DNA from: Stenotrophomonas maltophilia
GTDB lineage: Bacteria; Pseudomonadota; Gammaproteobacteria; Xanthomonadales; Xanthomonadaceae
Direction: 5' to 3'
NCBI RefSeq assembly: GCF_002799245.1
Contig: NZ_NEQV01000004.1
Coordinates: forward strand, 434,001 to 498,000
Length of the DNA stretch: 64,000 nucleotides
This document shows, piece after piece, positions 7,453 to 15,546 of the stretch. The notes under the pieces were generated by a model, which searched no databases, had not been told where the DNA came from, and worked only from the letters and a program-made list of their open reading frames with translations. Made by a program: the position numbers and the translations under genes. The stretch's first letter is position 1. Each line of letters begins with the position of its first letter.

Positions 7453-8604
7453 ATGCCACGACAGACAATCGACCTCGATTCCGTTCAACCGAACGGAAAG
7501 CGGGGTGAAACACAGCGCCCGGCGTTCACCAAGATCAACGAAAACTTCGCGGAGGTCTACGATGCCTTGGCGGATGTAGCGAAGATCCCGGAGACGGTCG
7601 GAAATGCGATCACCGAGCGCGTCCCAGGCAGGAATCTGCTCATCAATGGTGGTCTGCAATTCTGGCAGCGCCGGACTTCCGGCCGTGTCGGCAGCGGGGC
7701 GGGTACCCTGGGGGCGGAGACGTTCTTTGCCGATCGCTTCACCAACTCGGCATTGAGCTGCAACCAGGACGTCCAGCGCGTGGCTTACGAGGGGCAGACT
7801 GGCTACCCGGAGGACACGCGGTCGATCCTGGTATGCACCGTGTCCGGTGCCGCTGCCAGCAGTGGTGCGTGGATGGGGCAGAAGATCGAGGGCGTGCGCA
7901 GCGCGAGCGGCGATATCACCATCTCTGTGTGGGCAAACAGCGATGCACCGAACCGCAAGGTCGGCGTGCGCGTCATCCAGAACTTCGGCACGGGCGGCTC
8001 GCCCGCGCGGGAAGTGGTGATCGAAGCGGGTGTGCTCACACTGGGCACCTCGGCCACGCACCAGAGCGTCACTGTCACTTTGCCGAGCACCAGGGGCAAG
8101 GTGCTCGGCGTCCATGGCAACGACCATCTCTACGTGGTGTTCGACCTGTGCGGTACCGGCCAGAAGGGCGAGTTGGTGGCGCAGAACGGCTCGTTTGGCT
8201 TCACACAGTTCCAGGTCGAGGCGGGACGCGTGGCCACGCGCTTTGATTGGCGCCCGCCGGGCGTGGAATTCGCGTTGTGCCAACGGTATTACGAGAAGAG
8301 CTACAACCTCGACATCCTGCCCAACACAGCGCACAACGAAGGGCGAGAGGCGTTCTCGGTCAACTCGCCGGGAATGGCGCATTACCAGAGCGTGCGATTC
8401 CAGACGGCAAAACGTGCCCATCCCTACGTGATGATCATCTCGGCCGACACCACCCAGCAGAACGGGCACATCGCCGAGGATGACGTGTCCCGGGTTCCCT
8501 GCCTTGTCAACTATGCATCGCCTTCCTGCTACGAGGTGAGCTGGACCAACAATCCAGGACGCTGGGGTGGGTGGTGGCACTGGTGGGCCGACGCTGAGCT
8601 CTGA
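7453..8604 (+). CDS. tail fibre / receptor-binding-type protein, paralogue 2 of 6
   Basis: This 383-residue protein carries the shared N-terminal module (residues 5-42, QPNGKRGETQRPAFTK). The jelly-roll-like segment starts at GRNLLINGG and has FADRF in place of ADRW. The conserved hinge LCQRYYEKSYNLD is near residue 275, and the C-terminal domain of about 105 residues ends in ADAEL. The coding DNA of the N-terminal module is identical to that of paralogue 3 over 41 bases. AAGGAAAC precedes the ATG. The C-terminal domain differs clearly from its neighbours, the expected place for receptor specificity. Confidence 0.75.
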   Translation: MPRQTIDLDSVQPNGKRGETQRPAFTKINENFAEVYDALADVAKIPETVGNAITERVPGRNLLINGGLQFWQRRTSGRVGSGAGTLGAETFFADRFTNSALSCNQDVQRVAYEGQTGYPEDTRSILVCTVSGAAASSGAWMGQKIEGVRSASGDITISVWANSDAPNRKVGVRVIQNFGTGGSPAREVVIEAGVLTLGTSATHQSVTVTLPSTRGKVLGVHGNDHLYVVFDLCGTGQKGELVAQNGSFGFTQFQVEAGRVATRFDWRPPGVEFALCQRYYEKSYNLDILPNTAHNEGREAFSVNSPGMAHYQSVRFQTAKRAHPYVMIISADTTQQNGHIAEDDVSRVPCLVNYASPSCYEVSWTNNPGRWGGWWHWWADAEL

Positions 8605-8642
8605 TCTCCAACCGCTTCCCGTTCGAACTCCAGGAACCCACA

Positions 8643-9794
8643 ATGACGAGAAAGATCATCGACCTCGATTCCGTTCAACCGAACGGAAAGCGGGGTGAGA
8701 CGCAGCGCCCGGCATTCACCAAGATCAACGACAACTTCGCCGAGATCTATAGGGCGCTGGATGGCGTGACCATGATCGGACAGCGTGTGGATTCACTGGA
8801 GCGCGCTCTTCAGACTGCAATTCCAGGCAGGAACCGCCTGATCAACGGCAACTTCGATTTCTGGCAGCGGGCCACCACCGGCACCATCCAGGGCGGCGAG
8901 ATCTATGTAGCCGATCGCTGGACCGTGGCAGCACTGGGCTGCACGCATACCGCAAATCGAGGGGCCAATCTGCCTGCCGGCGGTGCCGCGCCGGAATCGC
9001 GCCGTTTCCTCAACAGCGTTGTCTCCAAAACCAGTGCAGGTAGCAGCGCCTACGTCGCACAGAAGGTCGAGAGCGCGGTGACACTGTCCGACGGCGAAGT
9101 GACGGTTTCCGGCTTCGCCTATGGCCCGCCAGGAAAACGCATCGGTGTTCGTCTCATCCAGCACTTTGGCACCGGTGGTTCGCCGTCCGCCGCGGTCAGT
9201 GTGGAGCTGGGAACCGTAGCGGTCACCGCCGCGTCCTGGACCTATTTCCAGCTCAGTGCGCGACTGCCCTCGGTGAAGGGAAAGACGCTGGGCAGCAATG
9301 CCGACAGCGACTTCCTGTGGCTGGTGGTGGACCTGTGCGCGGATGCCTATGGCGGTGTCATCTCAGGCCAGAGCGGAGAGTTCGGCATCGCGATGATGCA
9401 GCTGGAGCGCGGCAATCGGGCGACGGCATTCGACCTGCGCCCCCTGGCCCACGAGCTGCAGCTTTGCCAGCGCTACTACGAGAAGAGCTACAACCTGGAT
9501 GTACCGCCAGGCACGGCCGATGGTATCGGCCGCGACAACCAGTTCTACGACCGCAGCGTCGGCGTTGGCAGTACCTCGCATATCCGGTGCCGCGTCCCCA
9601 AGCGCGTCATTCCTGCCTACACCGTCTACAGCGATGTGAACGGGCAGGCCGGGCGCGTATCCGGCGCAAGCGGCGGCATCGGCACGGTGACGTCCATCGT
9701 GTATGCCGGCCAGTCCGGTGCACAGGTCAACTATCAATCCGCCGCAGGCAACTGGGGTTCCTCCTTCCACTGGACCGCTGACGCGGAGCTATGA
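8643..9794 (+). CDS. tail fibre / receptor-binding-type protein, paralogue 3 of 6
   Basis: This 383-residue protein is closest to paralogue 2: same N-terminal module, NRLINGNFDFWQRA followed by VADRW, a hinge LCQRYYEKSYNLD near residue 274, and a final ADAEL. After the hinge the sequence departs from paralogue 2 and becomes Gly/Ser-rich, as in trimeric beta-structured fibre tips. Its stop is one base before the start of the small chaperone-like gene, suggesting that the two are coupled. Confidence 0.75.
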   Translation: MTRKIIDLDSVQPNGKRGETQRPAFTKINDNFAEIYRALDGVTMIGQRVDSLERALQTAIPGRNRLINGNFDFWQRATTGTIQGGEIYVADRWTVAALGCTHTANRGANLPAGGAAPESRRFLNSVVSKTSAGSSAYVAQKVESAVTLSDGEVTVSGFAYGPPGKRIGVRLIQHFGTGGSPSAAVSVELGTVAVTAASWTYFQLSARLPSVKGKTLGSNADSDFLWLVVDLCADAYGGVISGQSGEFGIAMMQLERGNRATAFDLRPLAHELQLCQRYYEKSYNLDVPPGTADGIGRDNQFYDRSVGVGSTSHIRCRVPKRVIPAYTVYSDVNGQAGRVSGASGGIGTVTSIVYAGQSGAQVNYQSAAGNWGSSFHWTADAEL

Positions 9795-9795
9795 C

Positions 9796-10248
9796 ATGTA
9801 TCAACTGACTGAAGAGATCGACACCATCAGGTGCCTGCAGACCGGCGCCTTCATTCCACGCGGCCACCGTCTGTGGAACGACTACGAGGCCTGGTGCACC
9901 GCAGGCAATGAACCAGAGCCGGTACCTCCGCCGTTCGCGCCCGGCTCGACGCAGTTCCATCGCTTCATCCGTGGCAGGGCGTGGGAGTGGATGGCCCAGT
10001 GCGCCCGCGATCGCGGCTATGACAGCATCGAGAGCTGCTGCAGCTACGCTGGCAGTGCGGTGCCGCGCTATGCGCAGGACGCCATCGCCATGATCGCCTG
10101 GCGCGACGGGGTCAATCTCGCATTGGAAGCCATTGAGTCCACCACCGGGGTGACCGCGCCGGACTGGCAGCAGGTTCAGGCGCAACTGCCGCAGCCGGCT
10201 GCATTCGGCTGGCCTGCCGAGCAGGCCCTGGAAATCATCGGCGGCTGA
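9796..10248 (+). CDS. putative tail fibre assembly protein embedded in the fibre array
   Basis: This 150-residue protein lies between fibre paralogues 3 and 4. The segment LWNDYEAWCTAGNEPEPVPPP resembles the W-x-GN-x-PEP stretch of Caudo_TAP/DUF4376-type tail fibre assembly proteins. Those genes typically follow a fibre gene and act as chaperones for fibre trimerisation or attachment. The rest is helical, with a Cys-rich patch (SCCSYAGSAV) and MIAWRDGVNLALEAI. It is one base from the preceding stop and 12 bases from the next start. Whether it serves one fibre or all six is unknown. Confidence 0.5.
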   Translation: MYQLTEEIDTIRCLQTGAFIPRGHRLWNDYEAWCTAGNEPEPVPPPFAPGSTQFHRFIRGRAWEWMAQCARDRGYDSIESCCSYAGSAVPRYAQDAIAMIAWRDGVNLALEAIESTTGVTAPDWQQVQAQLPQPAAFGWPAEQALEIIGG

Positions 10249-10260
10249 GGAGGAGGACGC

Positions 10261-11400
10261 ATGGCACGACGCACAATCGACCTCGATACCGTGCAGCCGA
10301 ACGGCAAGCGGGGTGAGACGCAACGACCGGCCTTCACCAAGGTCAACGAGAACTTCACCGACCTCTACACGGATCTGGATGCACTCGAAACCATCGTGCA
10401 GGATCTCCGGCGCAGACAGAACGGCCGGAACCGGCTGATCAACGGCGACTTCAGATTCTGGCAGCGCGGCAGCCGCCGCACCGTGGTGGCGCCTCTTGCG
10501 GTATATGTTCCTGATCGCTTCCAGGTGGTATGTACCGGGGCCGGGCAGGTCGCGGTGTCACGCCGCAGCTTCGATACCCCGGCCTTCGGGGTCACGGGGT
10601 TCATGAACTGCGATCTCACCGGATCGACGGCGGCCACCGAGGCATTCGTCACCCAGCCGGTGGAAGGAGTGCAGACGCTGGCAGGAAGTACGGTGACGCT
10701 GAGCATGCAGGCATGGGCCGCGACGCCGGGCTGTCGCATCGGTGTCCGCTTCATCCAGACGTTTGGTACCAATGGGTCTCCGGATGTGACGGTCCGGGCG
10801 GGCGTCCAGGAAATCGGCACCGCGGCTGCGCTCAGGTACTTCACCGCCGAGTTGCCGTCCATCGCTGGCAAGACCGTCGGGGCCAACAGCAAGCTGCACG
10901 TCATCGTCGACTTCGCGACGCCCGGTGGCTACGGCGGACAGCTTGTGGGCCAGTCCGGCTCGTTCTCGCTGACCTGCATGCAGCTGGAGCGCGGGGCGAC
11001 ACCTACCGACTACGACATGCGTGATGACGCGACCGAGTTGATGCTGTGCCAGCGATACTACGAGAAGAGCTTCCCGCTGGAGCAGGCGCCCGAAAACGGC
11101 CTGCCGTCGCCGCAGGGCGTCGCCGCCGCATTCCAGGCAGGCCTGGCGCGCAGTGAGCAGATCTCCTTCAAGGTCACCAAACGCACGGTGCCTGCGCTCA
11201 CGCTTTACTCCAACAGTGAAGTGGCACCGGCCCTCGGGTACTGGTCGTTGTTCAACGGCAACGGATGGTCACGCGGGATGGCTGTCCCGCTGTTCCTTCG
11301 TCCCGATGGATTCACCCTCCAGCTTGATTTCGGCTCTGGCCTGACGCCGTTCTATGCCTATCTGGTGGGCGGCAACTGGGCGGCTGACGCCGAGATCTGA
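10261..11400 (+). CDS. tail fibre / receptor-binding-type protein, paralogue 4 of 6
   Basis: This 379-residue protein starts after GAGGAGGA. It has the shared N-terminal module (DTVQPNGKRGETQRP), NRLINGDFRFWQRG, VPDRF, the hinge LCQRYYEKSFPLE near residue 262, and a C-terminal domain ending ADAEI. Its jelly-roll region follows paralogues 2 and 3 (FIQTFGTNGSPDV, LPSIAGKTVG). The post-hinge region is unrelated by eye to the other copies. Role as for its neighbours: probable adhesin of the tail particle. Confidence 0.75.
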   Translation: MARRTIDLDTVQPNGKRGETQRPAFTKVNENFTDLYTDLDALETIVQDLRRRQNGRNRLINGDFRFWQRGSRRTVVAPLAVYVPDRFQVVCTGAGQVAVSRRSFDTPAFGVTGFMNCDLTGSTAATEAFVTQPVEGVQTLAGSTVTLSMQAWAATPGCRIGVRFIQTFGTNGSPDVTVRAGVQEIGTAAALRYFTAELPSIAGKTVGANSKLHVIVDFATPGGYGGQLVGQSGSFSLTCMQLERGATPTDYDMRDDATELMLCQRYYEKSFPLEQAPENGLPSPQGVAAAFQAGLARSEQISFKVTKRTVPALTLYSNSEVAPALGYWSLFNGNGWSRGMAVPLFLRPDGFTLQLDFGSGLTPFYAYLVGGNWAADAEI

Positions 11401-11440
11401 TCCTGGCCGTCAACACCGGCCTGAGCAGCAAGGACTGCAC

Positions 11441-12679
11441 ATGACACGAAGAATCATCGACCTGGACACCGTACAGCCCAACGGCAGACGAGGTGAAACC
11501 CAGCGTCCCGCGTTCACCAAGATCAACGAAAACTTCGCCGAAGTGTACGGCGCGCTGGGCAGCGTGGCGACCATCGTAGAAGACGTTGAACAACTGAAGA
11601 CGGAAATCGAGAAGGAAGCAGAGCAGGCCAAAGCCGAAGTTCGTAGCGCCATCGCCACGCTTCCTGCAGCGGTGGACAGCGCCATTCACGGGCGAATTCC
11701 TGGAAAGAACCGCCTCATCAATGGCAACTTCGATTTCTGGACGAGAGGAACACCGATTGGACAGACCGGGTACGGCCCGGATCGGTGGTTCGTCCAGATC
11801 GGACTCATGACCGACGCCAGCATCTTCGCCAGAAACAACGTACCGGGAGACGGTGTCTTTGACGATGCCCGCCTTTCGATGGGTACAAACTCGACCGGCA
11901 ATCAGGACGCGTTCGGACACTATTTCGTGTTCGAACAGCGGGTTGAGAATGTGCGGACCTTTGCTGGAGTGGTCAGCACCGTTTCTTTCACCGTCTACAA
12001 CCCAGGGGCGGCTGGACGAAAGATCGCAGTTGAGTTCCTGCAGAACTTCGGTACCGGGGGCTCGGAGACGATTCTGGGAGTGGACGCTGAGGTTTTCAGC
12101 CTGGCGCAAGGGGTAAACCACATTAGAAAGACGGTCACCCTGCCGTCGGTCTCTGGGAAAACAGTAGCGAGCACGAACCACTACGCAGCCGTCGCAGTGT
12201 GGTTGTCATCCGGCAATGGATTCGATGTCCGCAACGCCAGGCTGGGTGCCCAGTCGGGGCAGCTGTTCTTCGGCGGATTCCAGTGGGAGCAGGGAGGCAC
12301 GGCCACAGGCTATGACGCCCGGCCACTGTCCCACGAGGCTGCGCTGTGTGGCTGGTATGCGCAACGCATTGATATCAGTGCGGGTGATGCGTTCTCGGTT
12401 TGCACGGCTCTCGGTCAGTTCGACTGCGTGGGCCAGCTGTCGTTCCAGCCGATGCGCAGCAAGCCCACGGCACGGACGCTAGGGGGCGGTGTCAACATGA
12501 CAGGCTTCGGTATCGCCGGGGGCAATGCTCCTGGCTCGTCCTTCAACATCATTCCGGTTTCGGTATCGGGTGCGGCGATCACCGCGGGAGTGGCTACAGG
12601 CGGCATGTCCCCGGGGGCATCGGGCTATGTCGCGCCCAAAGCCGGGGGAATCAGCATCATCCTTGAAGCTGAGATCTGA
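11441..12679 (+). CDS. tail fibre / receptor-binding-type protein, paralogue 5 of 6, with coiled-coil insertion
   Basis: At 412 residues this is the longest copy. After the N-terminal module it has an extra heptad-rich helix (about residues 45-77, VEQLKTEIEKEAEQAKAEV), likely a trimeric coiled coil that lengthens the fibre. It then has NRLINGNFDFWTRG and a jelly-roll domain very like paralogue 1 (FVFEQRVENVRTFAGV, AAGRKIAVEF, QLFFGGFQWE). The usual LCQRYYE hinge is replaced by LCGWYAQ. The C-terminus ends EAEI. I chose the ATG at 11441 because upstream codons overlap the end of paralogue 4. Confidence 0.75.
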   Translation: MTRRIIDLDTVQPNGRRGETQRPAFTKINENFAEVYGALGSVATIVEDVEQLKTEIEKEAEQAKAEVRSAIATLPAAVDSAIHGRIPGKNRLINGNFDFWTRGTPIGQTGYGPDRWFVQIGLMTDASIFARNNVPGDGVFDDARLSMGTNSTGNQDAFGHYFVFEQRVENVRTFAGVVSTVSFTVYNPGAAGRKIAVEFLQNFGTGGSETILGVDAEVFSLAQGVNHIRKTVTLPSVSGKTVASTNHYAAVAVWLSSGNGFDVRNARLGAQSGQLFFGGFQWEQGGTATGYDARPLSHEAALCGWYAQRIDISAGDAFSVCTALGQFDCVGQLSFQPMRSKPTARTLGGGVNMTGFGIAGGNAPGSSFNIIPVSVSGAAITAGVATGGMSPGASGYVAPKAGGISIILEAEI

Positions 12680-12758
12680 TCCATCGATTCCTTTTCGCAT
12701 CGGCGAAGAGGACAACGCGCTGTTGCGGCACCAGCGACCTGGAATCAGGAAAACAACA

Positions 12759-13895
12759 ATGGTAATGAAAATCATCGACCTCGATACCGTTCAGGCGAAC
12801 GGCAAGCGGGGTGAAACACAGCGCCCGGCATTCACCAAGGTCAACGAGAACTTCGCCGAAGTGTATGGCGGGTTGGATGCCGTCCAGACTGCAGTGGATG
12901 GGCTGGATGGCCGAATGGCAGGCCGCAATCTCCTCATTAATGGCGACTTCCGGCTCTGGCAGCGAGGTGCGGCGTTCCCTGCATCCACGGGCCCGCGCTA
13001 CATCGCCGACCGTTGGCTGGCCAATGCCACCGGCACAAAGGTGACCGCCACGCGGGAGGAGGTGCCCGCAGGCGGCGGCCAGGCAGGGCGCCTGCTGGCC
13101 GGATCACGCCACCTGCTCCGGCTGGACGTGCAGAGCGTGGCCGGTGCCGGCAACATGGCACTGGTCCAACAGCGTATCGAGGACGTCCGGACCCTGGCCG
13201 GACGCACCGTTACCATCAGCTTCAAGGCACGGGCCTCGGTGGACGACTTCCGCATCGGCGTGGAGCTGCAGCAGTCCCATGGCGCCGGCGGGTCCACCGC
13301 GCGTGACAGCATCGGCGCATCGGTCGTACTCGATACCCTGTGGCGATGGCACCAGGTCACCGTGGACGTTCCCGGCCTTTCCGGCAAGACACTGGCCCCG
13401 GACAGCTATCTGCAGCTGAGCTTCTGGCTGGATGCCGGTGCCGACTTCAGTGGCCGTTCGTTTGCCGCCGGGCAGAAGAGCGGCAGCGTGCAGCTGGCCG
13501 AAGTGCAGATCGAGGAGGGCGATACCGCCACCGACTTCGATCGCCGGCCTGAGGCACTGGAACTGCTGCTATGCCAGCGCTACTACGAGACGGTGGATGT
13601 GAACCGGATCATCGGTATCACCTACACCGCCAACGGTGATTCGCGTGCCTGCATTCCGTTCAAGGTGCGCAAGCGTGCGGCACCCAGAATCTCGTCCCCC
13701 TCCACGGCACTGAACCTGGTGGGCTTCGGCAATGGTGGCAACCTGGTCAACTTCGACGGGGGTACCCCGGGTTGGGAGTCCACCGTGGACGCGGCGGTGC
13801 TTTCCTCGATGCCCAACAACATGCAGCTCTGGGGCGCGGTCGTGGTGTGGTCGACCACCTCGCAGGTGCTGGTGCAGGCCGACGCGGAGCTCTGA
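12759..13895 (+). CDS. tail fibre / receptor-binding-type protein, paralogue 6 of 6
   Basis: This 378-residue protein has the N-terminal module, with QANGKRG in place of QPNGKRG. NLLINGDFRLWQRG and IADRW follow, then a jelly-roll segment containing ELQQSHGAGGSTARD, the hinge LCQRYYETVDVNR near residue 270, and a final ADAEL. The ATG at 12759 is preceded by CAGGAAAA; a second in-frame ATG lies at 12765. It is the last fibre gene and is followed within 3 bases by a 50-codon reading frame that couples to gene L. Confidence 0.75.
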   Translation: MVMKIIDLDTVQANGKRGETQRPAFTKVNENFAEVYGGLDAVQTAVDGLDGRMAGRNLLINGDFRLWQRGAAFPASTGPRYIADRWLANATGTKVTATREEVPAGGGQAGRLLAGSRHLLRLDVQSVAGAGNMALVQQRIEDVRTLAGRTVTISFKARASVDDFRIGVELQQSHGAGGSTARDSIGASVVLDTLWRWHQVTVDVPGLSGKTLAPDSYLQLSFWLDAGADFSGRSFAAGQKSGSVQLAEVQIEEGDTATDFDRRPEALELLLCQRYYETVDVNRIIGITYTANGDSRACIPFKVRKRAAPRISSPSTALNLVGFGNGGNLVNFDGGTPGWESTVDAAVLSSMPNNMQLWGAVVVWSTTSQVLVQADAEL

Positions 13896-13898
13896 GCC

Positions 13899-14051
13899 AT
13901 GACAGCCACCCCTCCGCAGGCGTCAACGCACGCCTGCTTCACCACCACTACGTCACTGCGCCCAGGCCACCACGTCATCGTGCCATGCGGCCAGGAACCG
14001 TATCCCGCACCGCCCTTTCTTCCCATTGCCGCACAGGAGCACACCCCATGA
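13899..14051 (+). CDS. candidate 50-residue small protein coupled to gene L
   Basis: An ATG three bases after the last fibre stop opens a 50-codon frame (MTATPPQASTHACF, later GHHVIVPCGQEPYP). Its stop overlaps the start of the L gene as ATGA. The product is Thr/Pro-rich, has two cysteines and no recognised domain. The precise overlap on the right favours a translated gene or at least a coupling leader for L. Composition alone does not prove coding, so this may be only a translated spacer. Confidence 0.35.
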   Translation: MTATPPQASTHACFTTTTSLRPGHHVIVPCGQEPYPAPPFLPIAAQEHTP

Positions 14052-14743
14052 TCACCGCCGATGCCCAGCAGCTTGAGCCGGGTGGCCGCATCACCGTCTA
14101 CGAACTGGACGCCAGCAGTTTCGGCGCCGACAAGCTGTTCTTCCACGCACACCTGCAGAGTGGTGTCATCTGGTGGCAGGGCCAGGAATATGGCCCCTGG
14201 CCGATCGAGGCCAGCGGCTTCGAGCGCACCAGCGACCAGCCACCCAACCCGCGCCTGCGCGTGAGCAACATCGACGGCCGCATCACCGCCATGTGCCTGC
14301 TGTTCGATGATCTGGTGGGTGCTCGCATCGTCCGCCGGCAGACGCTGGCCAAGTACCTGGATGCCACCAACTTCGAGGAGGGCAATCCCAGCGCGGACCC
14401 CGCCGAGCACTTCCCCGACGAAGTCTGGTTCATCGAGCGCAAGATCGGCGAAGACAAGCAGATGGTCGAGTTCGAGCTGACCACCGCGATCGATCTCAAT
14501 GGCCAGCAATTGCCCGGCAGGCAGATCATCGCCGGCATGTGTGGCTGGCTGGTGCGTGGCGGCTATCGCGGCGCGTACTGCGGCTACAACGGTCCAGCGG
14601 TGGCCGACAGCGACGACGTCGCCACCGACGATCCGGCACGTGACCAGTGCGGCGGCCGGGTGCGCAGCTGCAAGCTGCGCTTCGGCCAGGACAAGCCGCT
14701 GCCCTATGGCGGCTTCCCCGCCGCGGGCCTGCTGCGCTCCTGA
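14048..14743 (+). CDS. phage minor tail protein L
   Basis: The 231-residue protein matches lambda gpL-type minor tail proteins: MITADAQQLEPGGRI, then IWWQGQEYGPWPIEA, RLRVSNIDGRI, and a C-terminal Cys-containing region (GMCGWLVRGGYRGAYCGYNGP, then DQCGGRVRSCKLRFG). In lambda gpL these Cys residues bind an iron-sulphur cluster, and four Cys in comparable positions are present here. It resumes the M-L-K-I-J order after the fibre array. Confidence 0.87.
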   Translation: MITADAQQLEPGGRITVYELDASSFGADKLFFHAHLQSGVIWWQGQEYGPWPIEASGFERTSDQPPNPRLRVSNIDGRITAMCLLFDDLVGARIVRRQTLAKYLDATNFEEGNPSADPAEHFPDEVWFIERKIGEDKQMVEFELTTAIDLNGQQLPGRQIIAGMCGWLVRGGYRGAYCGYNGPAVADSDDVATDDPARDQCGGRVRSCKLRFGQDKPLPYGGFPAAGLLRS

Positions 14744-14769
14744 TCGGCCCCTTCCCGATTCCACTTTCC

Positions 14770-14793
14770 AGGCCCGCCCGCGCGGGCCTTTTT
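14770..14793 (+). terminator. intrinsic terminator between genes L and K
   Basis: AGGCCCGC pairs with GCGGGCCT over 8 bp, followed by TTTT. All genes on both sides run in the same direction, so this is a second internal terminator that would reduce or condition expression of K, I and J. Confidence 0.7.
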
Positions 14794-14805
14794 CATGGGT
14801 GAAAC

Positions 14806-15546
14806 ATGCAACCGACAACCCTGCAGGCCATCCAGGCACACGCCGTGGCCGAGTACCCGCGCGAATGCTGCGGGCTGATCGTGGCCATTGAAGGCCACGA
14901 ACGCTATCTTCCCTGCCGCAACGTGGCCGCCACGCCCAGCGAGCATTTCCGCTTGCCGGCTGAAGACTATGCCGTGGCCGAGGACAAGGGCGAGGTGCTG
15001 GCCCTGGTGCACAGCCATCCCGATGCCGCCGCGACGCCCTCCGACGCCGACCGGGTCATGTGCGAGCGCAGCGGGTTGACCTGGCACATTGTCAGCGTCG
15101 GCCAGGTGGCCGGCGAGGCGCCGCTGTGCGGTGATCTGCAGACGCTGCATCCCTCTGGCTACGTGGCACCGCTGGTCGGTCGCCAGTTCGCCCACGGCGT
15201 GCTGGACTGCTACAGCCTGGTCCGCGATTTCCATGCACGCGAACTGGGCGTCGCGCTGTCCGAGTACGAACGCCAGGACGACTGGTGGAGCCACGGCCAG
15301 GACCTGTACAGCCTTGAACGGCTGCACGCCGAGGGCTTCGACCTGATCGAGGGCGAGCCGCAGCGGGGCGACATGATCCTGATGCAGATCCGCTCGCCGG
15401 TCACCAACCACGCGGGCATCTACCTCGGCGACGGGCAGATGCTGCATCACCTGCATGGCCGCCTGTCCGAGACCGTGCCCTATGGCGGCATGTGGGCCGA
15501 GCGCACCCGTTGCATTGTCCGCCATCGCGAGGTGCGCCATGACTGA
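14806..15546 (+). CDS. tail assembly protein K: JAB1/MPN peptidase plus NlpC/P60 peptidase
   Basis: This 246-residue two-domain enzyme corresponds to lambda gpK. The N-terminal half has the JAMM zinc site HSHPDAAATPSDAD (about residues 67-80). The C-terminal half is NlpC/P60-like, with catalytic Cys in LDCYSLVRDF (about residue 139) and His in NHAGIYLGDG (about residue 200). Both active sites look intact. The NlpC/P60 domain is expected to cleave peptidoglycan peptides locally during tail action or to process tail parts. Gene I overlaps its end by 8 bp. Confidence 0.88.
   Translation: MQPTTLQAIQAHAVAEYPRECCGLIVAIEGHERYLPCRNVAATPSEHFRLPAEDYAVAEDKGEVLALVHSHPDAAATPSDADRVMCERSGLTWHIVSVGQVAGEAPLCGDLQTLHPSGYVAPLVGRQFAHGVLDCYSLVRDFHARELGVALSEYERQDDWWSHGQDLYSLERLHAEGFDLIEGEPQRGDMILMQIRSPVTNHAGIYLGDGQMLHHLHGRLSETVPYGGMWAERTRCIVRHREVRHD

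Noticed and set aside
6226-13895. Diversity-generating retroelement
   Set aside because: No reverse transcriptase, no accessory Avd gene and no template/variable repeat pair with A-directed differences.
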